A DNA stretch of 64,000 nucleotides from Monarcha castaneiventris obscurior. Lineage: Eukaryota; Chordata; Aves; Passeriformes; Monarchidae. The translations under genes were made by a program, and so were the position numbers. The stretch spans positions 10,123,501 through 10,187,500 of the forward strand of contig JAMPIT010000493.1 in assembly GCA_026261815.1 (NCBI GenBank). The letters run 5' to 3'. Shown here piece after piece: positions 23,401-35,400 of this stretch (positions are counted from its first letter, which is position 1; every line of letters begins with the position of its first letter). Below the pieces are notes generated by a model. It had not been told where the DNA came from and did not search any database. It saw only the letters and a list, made by a program, of their open reading frames with translations.

Positions 23401-26400
23401 TAATTTAATCACTTCATTTCCCAGGGCTGAGCCACGCTCGCGTCTCCCAGCCTTGGCGGGGAGCAGCTTCTGATGGGAGCGGGATCAGACACAGAGAATC
23501 CTCTGAAGGAAGCTAGGAAAAATTCAATCTCATCTCCCACTTGAGATGAAAAGCGGGATTTTATCGGGAGCTGCTAAGGAACCAGGCAGCAGCAGGCTGG
23601 GATGGAGCCGGGGGGGACGGGGTTGGTGCTGCTCCTCTTGGGTTTGGCAGAGCCTTCTCCTGCCATTCCCACAGGATCCTGCCATTCCTGCAGGATCCTG
23701 CTATTCCCACAGGATCCTGCCACCATCCCAACACCCCCAGGAGCACCAGCTCTGCCTCCTGCCCAGGGAAGCTCTGGCACTGCCCCCCACACCCCTGAAT
23801 TAATCCATTTATTGCCACTCCCTTCCCTCCTGCCTGCCTGTTTTTAGTAACTCCATCCTAAAGTTTGGAAACCCACGGAGCAGGAATTCGGGCTGGCACA
23901 GCTCTCAGGACAAACACAGCCCCACTTCCCAGATGTTGGAATCCCACAAGGGAACCGTGGTTATTCCCACATTTCCTCACGGCACTTCCAAGACACCACA
24001 GCAGGGATGGGATGAGCAGCTCAGTTCTTGTTCTCCACAATCCCTCCCATTCCTTCCCCCTGGAATTCCAACTGTCCAGAGTCACCTGCTGCTCCTTCCA
24101 TTCCGAAAGGACACGGCGGCTTCAGCTGGAAAAACTCTTTGCACATTAATTAAATTAATTCCAAAATGGAAATAAATTCATAAAAGCATTAAATCCCAGG
24201 GGTTTTGGTGGAGATGGAAGTGGCCAATGGAGCAGGACCCACAATTATGGAATGGTTTGGGTTGGGAAGGGACCTCAGAGCTCATCCAGTTCCACAGGGA
24301 CACCTCCCATTATCCCAGGCTGCTCCAAGCCCCTTCCAGCCTGGCCTTGGACACTTCCAGGGATCCAGGGGAAGCCACAGCTCCTCTGGGAATTCCATCC
24401 CACCCAGGAATTCCTTCCCAATATCCCATCCATCCGTGCCCTCTGGCAGTTTAAAACTCCTTCTCCCCGGCTCCCTGCAAGCCAATTCCTAGAGGGAATT
24501 CCTGCAGTCCCTCAGCTCAGCAGCTCCCAGTGCTCTGGGATAAAACCACAGCTGGAGAGACACATCTGGAGCTCCCATCCTCACCCCCAGCACCAGGAAA
24601 CAGCACCAACTTCCCAGTCTGGGGCTGGCAGGGCCGGGCACACGCCTGGGAAAAGGGGCCCCTGTCAGAGCCAGAGAAATAAAATAAGGAATCGATTTCT
24701 GAGGAAAATAAATAAAGTGCTCCTTTGTTCTCGGCTCTGGGACTTAGAAAATCAATCCCAGCTCCCTCTGGAGGGACAAACAGATTGGATTTTTGCCCGT
24801 TCTCCAGGAATAACCAAAGCATCAGGCTGCTTCCAGGAGCACAATCCACGGAGAAGGGTGGGATCAGGATACCCTGGTGGTACAGGAATCTCACAGCCCC
24901 CCTCCTCGAGCCACAGAAAGGAATTCCAGCAGAACTACAGGATTTTTGCCCACAAACTGGATTTCAGAGGGATTGTGGGATGGGAAGAGACCGGGACAGC
25001 CTGGAGAGGAGCTGTGGTGGGACCCCACCTCACCCCTCCCATGGGATATTGAGCAGCCACATCCCTGAATCCCCCCCAGATCCCAACAAACCCCATGGGG
25101 AGGAGAGCAGGAGAATCCCCATCTCCCACCTGAGAGGAGCAGGAAAAACCTGCAGCAGGAAAAGAAATGGATCTGAAGAGAGCCCTGCTGGCTGAGCAGG
25201 AGACACTTCCCACATTCCTGCCAGGATCCCGGTTTTATTCCAAGAGCAGCTCTCTCCAGCCCTGTTCAATGTTTCATGTTCCTATTTTAGGCTGTCCTTG
25301 GGATAAAAGCAGTGAAGCAAAGCCGGGGCTGGGAGTGACGTGGCCAAAGGGAGGATTCGGGAAGAGGCTCCAGCTCAGGGCCTGGGATTTCTCCTTCCAT
25401 AAACTCTGATTTATGGATCTGGGATGAACGGCTCCAAAGGGAGAACTTCTGTCTCTGGCAGAAGGAGAAACAGGCTCCAGAAATCCGGGATGGCTCCAGG
25501 GGGGTCAGGGAGCAGCAGGATTCCCTCACTCCAGCCCTGCAGGGAGGACACGCCACCATCCCAGGGGCTGGACAACATCTGTCCCACACAGGGGACACAA
25601 ACCATGCCCAGCATCATCCTCACCCCAATCCCAAATCCCAAATCCCAGGGGCTGCTCCGGAGCTGGGAGAGGGCAGCAAACACCACCCCCAAAACCCATT
25701 CCATAAAAAAAGCGGGATCAGAACCAGCCCTGGCGTTTATGGCAGAAGGAGCTGGGCTCATTTTCCTCCTCAGCATCCACAGCAAATGGATGTCCCTGAG
25801 GCCGAGGTGGGAATGCAGGGATGACTCAGCCAGAACAGAGCTGAGCGGGCCGGGAATTCACACACGGAAAAAAATCCTCCTCTTTCCCATTTTCCTGGGG
25901 TTTATCCATAAAGGATAAGCTTCCAACAGCCTTGAGCTGCCTTCCCATGGAAAAGCCCTCAGCATCCCAGGCTGGAGGCCCCTCGGATCCCTGCCCTCGG
26001 GATATGGATGTGTCTGAGAATCCCAAACCAGGAAAACACAGCCAGGGAGCAGGAAATGGTGGATATTTTGCAGGGATTTGGCACCTCCCTGGGCACTGCC
26101 ACTACCCCTGAGCCCCCTCACTGCACCCCGGGATCCACATGGAAAAGGATGGAATATTGGAATATGTGGGGGTGGAAAAGACCTTTAAGCTCATCCAGTT
26201 CCACCCCACAGCCATGGGCAGGGAATTTTTCCCTATCCCAGCTTGCTCCAAGCCCCATTTCAAACAAAAACAATGGAATTCCCTCCTTCTGGGGTGGGAC
26301 ATCAGGGAGTGCCCCCATTCCCAGCCTGGAGAGGGATCTCGGGGTGGAGAGAGCCCAACAATCATTTCCCTGATTAATTGTAAATGCCAGCATCTCCTGC

Positions 26401-29400
26401 AGATGCCCTGAATTCCCTCCCAGCCCCCGGGAGCCGGGAAGGCACCAGGGCCCAGCCCCTCGTTCAAAGGGAAGCGACGCCCCTTGGCAGCCAAATAAAT
26501 AAACGAGCCCCGTTTTAATTACACTTAATTGGGAATTCAGCGCTGCCTCATCCCGACTTTCAGGCAGCTCACACCATCTGCTGCCACAGCTCCATCCCAG
26601 GCCTTTGAAGGGAAGCAATCCCAGCTTCGCTTCCCCTCTCCAGAGGCCCCCGGGGTTGGAGTTTTATCGCTGAGCATCACCCGGGAAGGGGGAAATTGGG
26701 GCCCGGGGTGAGCTCGGTGCTGCTGGAGGAGCCCCAGAGGGGCAGGGATCTGCTCGGCTCTGGGCCCTGCAGATAACACAGGTTCAGAGATAAAGGGGCT
26801 CGCTTGGAGCTGGCAACAAAAGAGATGAGGAAGCAGCAGGTCTCGGAAAAGCCACCAGAGGCACAGCTCAGGTGGGTGCAGACACCACCCACCCCAGCAG
26901 GCATCACCTTTCCTTGAGCCAGGAGAAACCTGGGGGAAAAGCAGCCTGGGAAAAGAGCAGCCGGGGATTTTTCCAGCAAAAACCATAGTTTGGAATGGCC
27001 CTAAAATCCCCATTCTGCACCAGACACCTCCATCCCACACAGCCCCAGGGATGTCCCACAGCAGAGGCTCCTCCAAAACACCATCCGAGCTCGGGTGTGC
27101 CCCTGGCACATCCCTAAATATCCTTATGGAAGGGGCAGCTCCATCCCAGGGCACCCCCAGCTCTGCAGGGGTTTAAAGAGGAATTACAGGACAAACCCCC
27201 CAGCCCCACTGAATTAAAGAGGAATTTCATGGCAAACCCCACCAGCTCCACTGAATCAAGGAACATTTTAGACCACAAATCCTGTAATCATCCTGAATTA
27301 AAGGATAATTTTCACTCTAAGAGCGGAAAACCCCCCAGCCCCACTGATTTAAGGAGCAATTAGGGCACAAATCAGTGAGCCCCACTGAATTAAAGAACAA
27401 TTAAGGCTCCAAACCCACTGGCCCCACTGAATTAAGGAGCAATTATGGTGCAAACCCCCCAACCCCACTGATTTAAAGGGTAATTATGATCCAAACATGG
27501 CTTTTAGCTCAACAATCAATACTTGTATCTGGGAGACCTTCCTGGTGGGAGGGGGGAGGAACTAAAGCATTGATTTTTTGGGAAAAGGCATTTTCCATCA
27601 TCCTGTGCCATATACCACGTGCAAGGGGATAATAAAAGAGAGCCCTGGACATGAACAACGCTCTCAGGACACCGGGAGCTGCGAGGGAAACATGTGGGAA
27701 TCAAAATCAGAGGGGAAGGAAATGGCAGCACAAATCACACCAGGGCCAGCCACTGAGGGAAAGGGAACCTGCTCCTGTAGGAGGAAAAAGGATCCCAGCT
27801 CCCAAGGAGGATGAGCTCGGCCCCAGCAGCTCCCCAGTCACTGGCACCCAGCTCTGGTTCAAACTGGAGCCAGACTGGTGTGAGAGAGCAAAACCAGCCG
27901 GGAGAGCTCGCCCCAAATCCCAGCCGAGATGGGAATTGATCCATTTTCCCAGGGCAGAGGGAAATTCATCCATTTTCCCAGGGCAGAGGGAAATTCATCC
28001 ATTTTTCCAGCTCCACAGAGGTGCCAGTGGGTGCTGTCTCCCCTTTGTGCAGCCCTGCCAAGAGCCCAGGTGCTTTTAGGGAATAAAAGCACAGCCCAAG
28101 GTGCCCCCCAAACCCCTCCCTGCACCCCAAGAGCAGCTGAGGAAGCAGAAGCAGAGCCAGGGCGGGCCCAGCAGCCAAACCAGCGCCAGGCACAGGGGGA
28201 AGACTCAAAATCCCAAAGCAGCACAGGGGGAAGAGTCAAAATCCCAAAGCAGCACAGGGGCTTTTTGGGCCTAAATGTGTGACACTGCAGGGAAGGAAGC
28301 AGGGCACCTGCAAGGGGGCCAGAACCAAGCAGACAATCATTGTATCGTTAAATATTTCTATTTCTGTCCTCAGGGCACGCTCAGACTGCTCCACACAGAC
28401 CCTCCGGGCCTCAGGAGCACTTGAGCGCCCTCACGACTCCATTTTGGGATTGCTCCCGCCCCATTTCCCACCTCCTGCAGCCACTCCCGTCTGCCGTGGC
28501 ACAGCTGGGCAATGGCTTTTTGTTCACTTCACCGTCCTTGCAGGGTTTGTTTTGTTGGAATTTGGGGAATTCCAGGCCCTTTTTCCTGGCTGTGGTTTCC
28601 TCCCCTCCCCTCAGAGCAGCTCCTGCTGCCCTCATGCTCAGTTGGCTCCCTGCTCTCATTCCACCCCCCCAAAGCTTCCTGAGGGTGACTTCAAATTATT
28701 CCCATTCCCATCCAGCTGAGGAAGCATCTCCAGAAAACAAATGAATTCCTGTGCTGGCTGAATGGAGCCAAACCAAGCTCCACTCCAGGGGCTGCAGCAA
28801 ACCAATTGTTGGTTGGGTTTAATAAACCTTGAAATCTCAGGCTTGCCCCAGAGCAGCTGCACTGGAGTGAAGTTTCCCCCAAGATTTGCTTGTGCTAATC
28901 CCTCTCCCAGCCTCTGGAATGGGGCTGAGCCAGGATTTCAGCCCTCCAGCTGCTCCCAAAACACCCTGGGAAGGTTCAGGTTGTATGCAGACACATCCCT
29001 GGAGAGTTTCCTCAGCCTGAACACCCTAAATCAGGGGTTTCTGGGGGGCTGGGGACAGCAGCAGTGTCACATGTGGGTGCCACACTTGCCTGGCACCCCC
29101 TGGCACCCCACAGGAGCCACCAGAGCTGCCCGGGATGGGCAGGGTTTCCTGAGGAATTTATTTCATCCAGAATGAAACAGACTCTGAGGTGCAGCCAGGA
29201 AATTAAAGCTCCGTGATAACGGCGCAGGGAGCTCCGTGTGGGAAGAGGCTCCTCTGAATGGCCACAAACCCCACAAAAAACCCTCCCTACAGCTCCCCTA
29301 GAGCGTGGGGCCTCTCCAGCTCATCACTCAGCAGAGTTTCATCAGGCTTCTGACTGAACAAATCCCACTGGAATTAAAGATTGGCTACAGGACGCCCCGA

Positions 29401-32400
29401 TCCCACCTCCAGAGCCCCTGGAGCCCAGCTCAGCCAGAGCCAGGCTCTGCTGGGAGGTCACAGCTTGGCATTTCCTGAGGGATCAGGCTGCTGGAGCTGG
29501 AAATCCTAAATCTCCTCTCCAGAATGAGCTGCTCTGGGTGGTTCATTCACTGAAGGGCTGAGTCCTCTACAAGTAAATCCAAGAAGCAAAGGACAGCAAA
29601 CACCAGGTGATTTTTAGCTCTGTAAAGTCAAAATTCCTGATGCCAGGAGCAAGGCAGTGAGTGGAACGAGGGGGGTACAGATCTCTGAGTGAAGCAGGCA
29701 TTTCATCACTTCAGCAGGAATTATGGGCCCCCATTTCATTTATTTCTTTGGAGCTCTGGGTCCATAAATCCACATTTAGTCCGGACTATAAAAGCCAAGC
29801 ACAGAACCCAGGCTGACAGGGAGGGTCAATAAGCATTTGAAACGCTTCAGAAAGGGGCATTAGGATGTTTTTTAATCAATACAGACGCTGCCACAGGCAT
29901 TTATCAGCCAGGCTGCCTCTGAAGCCTCCAAATGAATTGATGGCTTGTGAAAGCAGCGGTTTTCCGGAAGCAGCACGGTGTGAACGTGTCAAAGTCATGA
30001 CAGAAAGAGCTGGGATCATGGAAAACTCAGGAAAATCCCGTTTTTAAGAAGGAGTTTCATGTTATATAAGTTACAAGGGCTTAATGAACCTTTTGGATGC
30101 ACACGGGAGGCTCTGGCTGAACAACCCTGATCAATCCCGAGGCTCTGGATCCATCATTTCTCCCTCACGGCCGCTGCTTCTGCTCAGGGAGGGAGGGAAT
30201 GAGGAGAAAATTCACAGGCTGAGCAGCAGCAGCCTGGCCATGCTCCTGAGAGGGGCGCTGGGCACTGCTGGGCAGGTTTTCCCCTCAGCACAGATCAGGA
30301 CAAAAAAGCTGGTACAGGGCTGGACTTCCTCAAACCAGGTGGTCCATCCAGAAGGAACAGGGAAAAAAACGGGAATTTTTTGGCTCTGAGGACAAACCAC
30401 ATCGATGTGCTGCCTCAAACATCAGCACCCAGCCTGAAATTCAGCTCCTGCTCTCTGCTTGTGTTGCTTTAAAGGGGTTCTGCCTCCTCTTATCTCCACA
30501 GCTCCTTCCATCACATAAAGAGATGCTACATGAGCAGCTTCTGCTTCCTCTCCTGTGCAGCCCCAGTGCATGGAAACATCCTTTGGAGGGGAAAAATATG
30601 GCAAAAATTGGGAAAAATGAGCTTGGGAGGGTGGTGATGCTGCTGAAAGGGGCAGGTCCTGGGGCAGCACAGGAGGAACCCACAGCAGAGCTGGCACTGG
30701 GGTGTCCCCAGCCTGCCCAGCCAGGGCTTCCCTTCCAAATCCCCAGCTGGGCCTCAGATTTGATGCAGCAGCTTTGATTTAAGGGGAAAAAACACAATTT
30801 CTACGCAATGAGGTTTGTGTGTGGTGTCCCCATACAGCTCATCTCAGTAACGAGTTTAACAAAATTTCATTTTTATGGACACTGTTGCAAACACGGGGTT
30901 CCTCTTCCAGCCAAGAAATCCCTCTGGATTTACTCCCTGAGCAGCCAGGCAGGGCTGCCAGGGCACCATTTCCTAAATCCCACCCCGACAGAAGCCAAGT
31001 GAGGCATGACAGCCAGCCCTGATTCCCTTCAATAACATCAGCAACTCCACAGCCAGAGGCACAACAGACACCAGGATCAGGATGGGTTGGGTGGGAATGG
31101 AAATTAAAGATAATCCAGCCACGGGCAGGGACATCAGGCTGCTCCAACCTGGCCTTGGACACTTCCAGGGATCCAGGGGCAGCCACAGCTCCTCTGGGAA
31201 TTCCATCCCAGCCCCTCCCCACCCTCAGAGGGAAGGATTTTGCCCTCACAGGGAAGGATTTCTCCCTAACATCGATCCAAACCCACTCCCTGTCAGTCTG
31301 AAGCTGTTCCTCCTTGGCCTGTCACTCCACGCTCCTGTAAAACCTCTCTCCAGGAGACAGACACCCATCCCTGCCTCTGCTGCTGCTTCTCCTGCTGCTT
31401 CCCCAGACATTTCTTTGCACTTTGGGTCAGCAGGCAGCACAGAAATCCCCTCTGCCCTTCCCTCCCTGCAGCCGGAGCTGTGCCGGGCGCTGAGGCCGCA
31501 CTGAGGCCGCTCCCAGCTGGGCACCAAAGGGGCATTTGGGGTTTTATCCAGCTCTCCACCCACACTGCTGTGCCCTGCTCTGCCCCAGCACCTTCGCAGA
31601 GCTCTCCCAGCTGCAGTGGAGCAGCGAGGATGTTCCAGGCGAGCGGAGGAGGCTGCTGGGAACAGCATCTCCCACTCGGCATCGCTGAATCAGCGGCAGG
31701 AGGCCGGGCTGAGGCATCGGCTGCTCCATACCCAGCTGCCCTGAGCCACAGCTCGGGTTTCCAGGTGCTCTGCCGCCCGTAAATCCTTTCTGGGAACGGC
31801 CCCAGAACACGGCGGGGTCAGGCCTGGCCTCCAGCCCCACGCTGACCCTGCCCCGGCCGCTTCCTCTGCATTGAACGCCTGGAAAAGGCAGCAGGATGGG
31901 CTGTCCCCAGCCCTGGGGCTGCACACAGGGGTCTAGGAGCAGGGCAGGGAGGGCACGGCCCGCCCAGGGCATCCCTGGTACCCCCAGAGGGCTCCACTGG
32001 CACCCCCAGCAAGGTACAAACCCCGCTCAGCCTCGTCCCCAAAGCACAGAAACACAAATTGCAGCCCTTGCCTACCCCCAGCCAGCAGAGACAAGGTTGG
32101 ATTCTCTCTCCCTTGGAGTAATTAAAGCCTGGTGATTATCCCACTCATCAAACAGAGTCTAGACAGACTTTTTTGGTACCATTCAGGGCGAATCCACCCC
32201 TTCTCCATTTCCCAGGGATACCCACGAGGCACAGGCAGCTTTTAGCAACTCCCAAAAAGTCTTATTTCAATCAGCACAGGATGGAGAGGGGCTGGAGCAC
32301 CAGGGAGCAGAGCCCCAGCAAACACAAGTGTGGAAATCCAAAGGATTTGAGATGAAGGGGAAGAACAATCCTGGAATGGTTTGGGTTGGGAGGGAGCCTA

Positions 32401-35400
32401 AAGCTCATCCCGTTCCATCCCCTGCCACAGGACACCTTCCACTAGCCCAGGCTGCTCCAAAACGCTGCTGATTGAGGGGGAAAAAAAGCAGAATGAGGCT
32501 TTTTTTTCTCCCACCAGGGCAGACGAAGGACAGGTCTAACTCCCACCTTCCTAGGCCTGAAGGAAAGCTCCTGGCTTGGTGGCAGCTCCCAGGATCCCAG
32601 CCCTGAGTGTGAGCACGCTCCAAACCCTCCTGCAGCCACGCTAAAAATGCATTTCCAGCTCCACACGAGACCTCAGACACTCGGAAAGGGCCCTGGAGAG
32701 ACGCAGGATTCCACATTTTGCAGCCATCCCCATCCCAGCTTCCTGCTCCTCACCCCTCCATCCATCCCCAGGCACTGAGCAGAACAAGGCAGCTGCTGCT
32801 TTGGGATTTTCCTTTGTTTTCACAGCTTTAGCGATTTAAAAAGATGTAAATATGAAGGAAGGGTCAATGATTCAACAGTGATTAAGCCTGAAATATTCCA
32901 CTTAGTACCCATTAGACTTTGAAAACACCCATTATGTTCCCAGAGCGTTCCCCAGAGCCCAGGCAGGCACTACCCAGCTCTGGGGAAAGCAGCTTTCTTG
33001 GAAGGCTGGGGGTATCTCGTGAAAATCCCGAGTTTATTTCAGCAGAAAGAAAAGAGGGGGAAAAAAATAAAAGAAAAAGACAATAAAAGAATTAATGTAT
33101 TGTAGGTTCTTAATACCATTTCCCCAGAGAGAGGAATAAACAACAAAGCCTAATGGAAATTTTCTATTCCCAAAACCATTTGCACTGTTATTGTCTGCAA
33201 CTAAAAGGAGACAAAAACATAAAAACCTCGGCAGTTGGAGCTGCTGGGAACTGCAGGGCTGAGCACTGCTGCCTTCCCTGGAAGGATAAAATTAAACTGC
33301 ACCTGAGACAAGGAGGTTTCCACCTGACAAAAACATCAACCCCCCTGCAGCTGCCTGCGAAGGCCTCGGAGAATGCAAAGCTCATGGCACCGAGCACAAA
33401 ACATCCTCCCATCCCTCTGGAAAAGCCCAGGCTGGCGTTTCAAATCCCGAGGATTTGCAGCACTTTAGGAAACGTGTAATTAAGCAATGTGGGTCGATAA
33501 AAGAGGCTGATTTGAGAGGGGAGCAGCGCTGCTCCTTGCAAAGGGAAGGAGCAGTCCTTCAAATCAATCTGCTCCCGACTGCACTCGTGACGTTCTGAAC
33601 CACTACTGCCACCAAATAATCAGAGGAGAAATAAAATTAATTTACTAAATTACATTTGCTTTGTCTCCTGGAAAGCTGTTGAGAGGAGGAAGAGCCAATT
33701 GTGCTGTCTCAGGGGACGTGTCCCCACTGCCCACCCCAGACACGCCCCGGGGCTGGGGAGCCCCAAAGAGGTGCCCAAAATTCCTTCTTTAAAGTCTGTT
33801 TAAAGAGGAAAGAGCTGCCAGCAGCACCTTGTGTTCCACCTCTGGCTGCTACAGCTGGATTCACCTCTGGAATGAGGAGGGACAGCTCGGACTGGGGAGG
33901 CCACGAGGGGCAGAGGCAGAACAGGGCAGGGTCAGCGGAGCCCACACTGGAAATCATCTGAGCAGAGCCGAGGATTTCACTCCCCCAGCACAGCAGAGAG
34001 CTCCTGATCAATAATTCATGGCCCAGACAGTGCAAGTGGCTTTGAGAGCTGGAGAAGAAACCGAAGGAGCGATTTTTGCAAGAAGAGGCAGCAGAAGGAC
34101 AGACCCGGAGAGGGAAGGGAAGGAGCCCTTGGCATGGGCATGGGGAAAACGCCTGGAATTCCAATCCCGCCCTGGCAGCCCCGGTGCCAGGGGAGCAGGG
34201 GCACTCTGGGGGTGGTATATGACAGGATGCTTGCCTGGGTGGAGCCCAGCTCTACCTATCCGGATGGAAAGCTCGCTGCCGACGTCCCGGCCGGGCTCCT
34301 GCTCCTGCTTCTCCTTCACGGCTCGCTGGTCACAGCTCAGGGCCAGGGCGGCGTGGGAAGGGCCAGTGAACCCCTGCAAGGCAACAAGGACACGTCAGGA
34401 CATCCCAGAGCTGCCCCTCGGCCTCCTCCCAGCCCCATCCCCTGGCGTCAGGGGGTTTGTTGGGAGTGGTTGGGGTTGGATGGGAGTGGTTGGGATGTGT
34501 CACCACAGCTTCTCACCACTGCCCCAAGATGTCATTCGGGCTTGAAAGGGACCCTAAATCCCACCCAGTGCCACCCCTGCCATGGCAGGGACACTTCCCA
34601 CTGTCCCAGGCTGCTCCAAGCCCTGTCCAGCCTGGCCTTGGGCACTGCCAGGGATCCAGGGGCAGCCACAGCTCCTCTGGGAATTCTATTCCAGCACCTT
34701 GCCACCCTCCCAGCCAGGAATTCCACCCCTGTGTCCTGTCACTGCAGCTCCTGATAAAAAGGAATCCAGGTCAGTGTTTCTGGAAGTCCTCAGGTTCCTC
34801 AAACCCACCTGGAGTCACAAAACCAGGAGGAACCACGGGATGAGAGGCACAAGAGCACAGCTGGGAGAAGGGAAGGTGGTGATTTGGGAAGTCCCAGAGT
34901 GGTGATTTGTGACCTGGTGTCCCCAGCTCTGCCCGGGGAGCAGGACCCCGAGTCCCCTTCTCCCTGCAGGGCTGGGAATCCGCCCCCAGGAGCGCTCACA
35001 AGGAGGGATGTCCAGGCTGGGATCACCTGGAATCACCCCCAGGAACAGGGGTGCAGCTGCTGGGTCGATGGCAGCAGAAGAAAGCAGCACCCCTGAGCCA
35101 GGCCGGTAACAGGAGCCTCGCTGGGGGGGGGTCACAAAACCAAAACAAAGGTTAAAGATGAATAACTCAATTGTCTCCTCTCCCTCATTTGCATAATGAG
35201 CCTGAGCAGGGCTATTAATACTGATCACAGAGCTGCAGCTCAGCCAGGGAGATCTCACCTCCCCTAACCCAGCACCTCCAGCCCGAGGAGCTGGGATTGA
35301 ATCCCTCCAGGAGATGGGAGACCCTTCCCTTCCCTCCCCTCCTCTCCCAGCACAGCTCTGGGCCGGGATCACCTCGGGAGAGCAGGGAGAAGCAGAGGAG

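Larger units (their letters stand above)
16957..34234 (-). other. SLC39A11: SLC39A11 intron 4 (GC-AG, 17.3 kb)
   Basis: Begins GCAAGC after exon 4 and ends TGTCCCCAG before exon 5. It holds two copies of a 363-bp duplication, CR1 fragments (18040-18215, 18880-19085, 24245-24445, 26150-26265, 31085-31300, 32371-32463), tandem repeats (22960-23170, 23655-23730, 27166-27495, 27931-28010, 28191-28260) and AT-rich candidate regulatory islands (19795-20150, 29690-30080, 32815-33170, 33470-33665). No exon was recognised inside it. Confidence 0.9.

Noticed and set aside
34235..34260. Internal GTAGAG as the exon 4 donor instead of the GC site
   Set aside because: It would remove the conserved GRAGL stretch and the phase would not restore the conserved join to exon 5.
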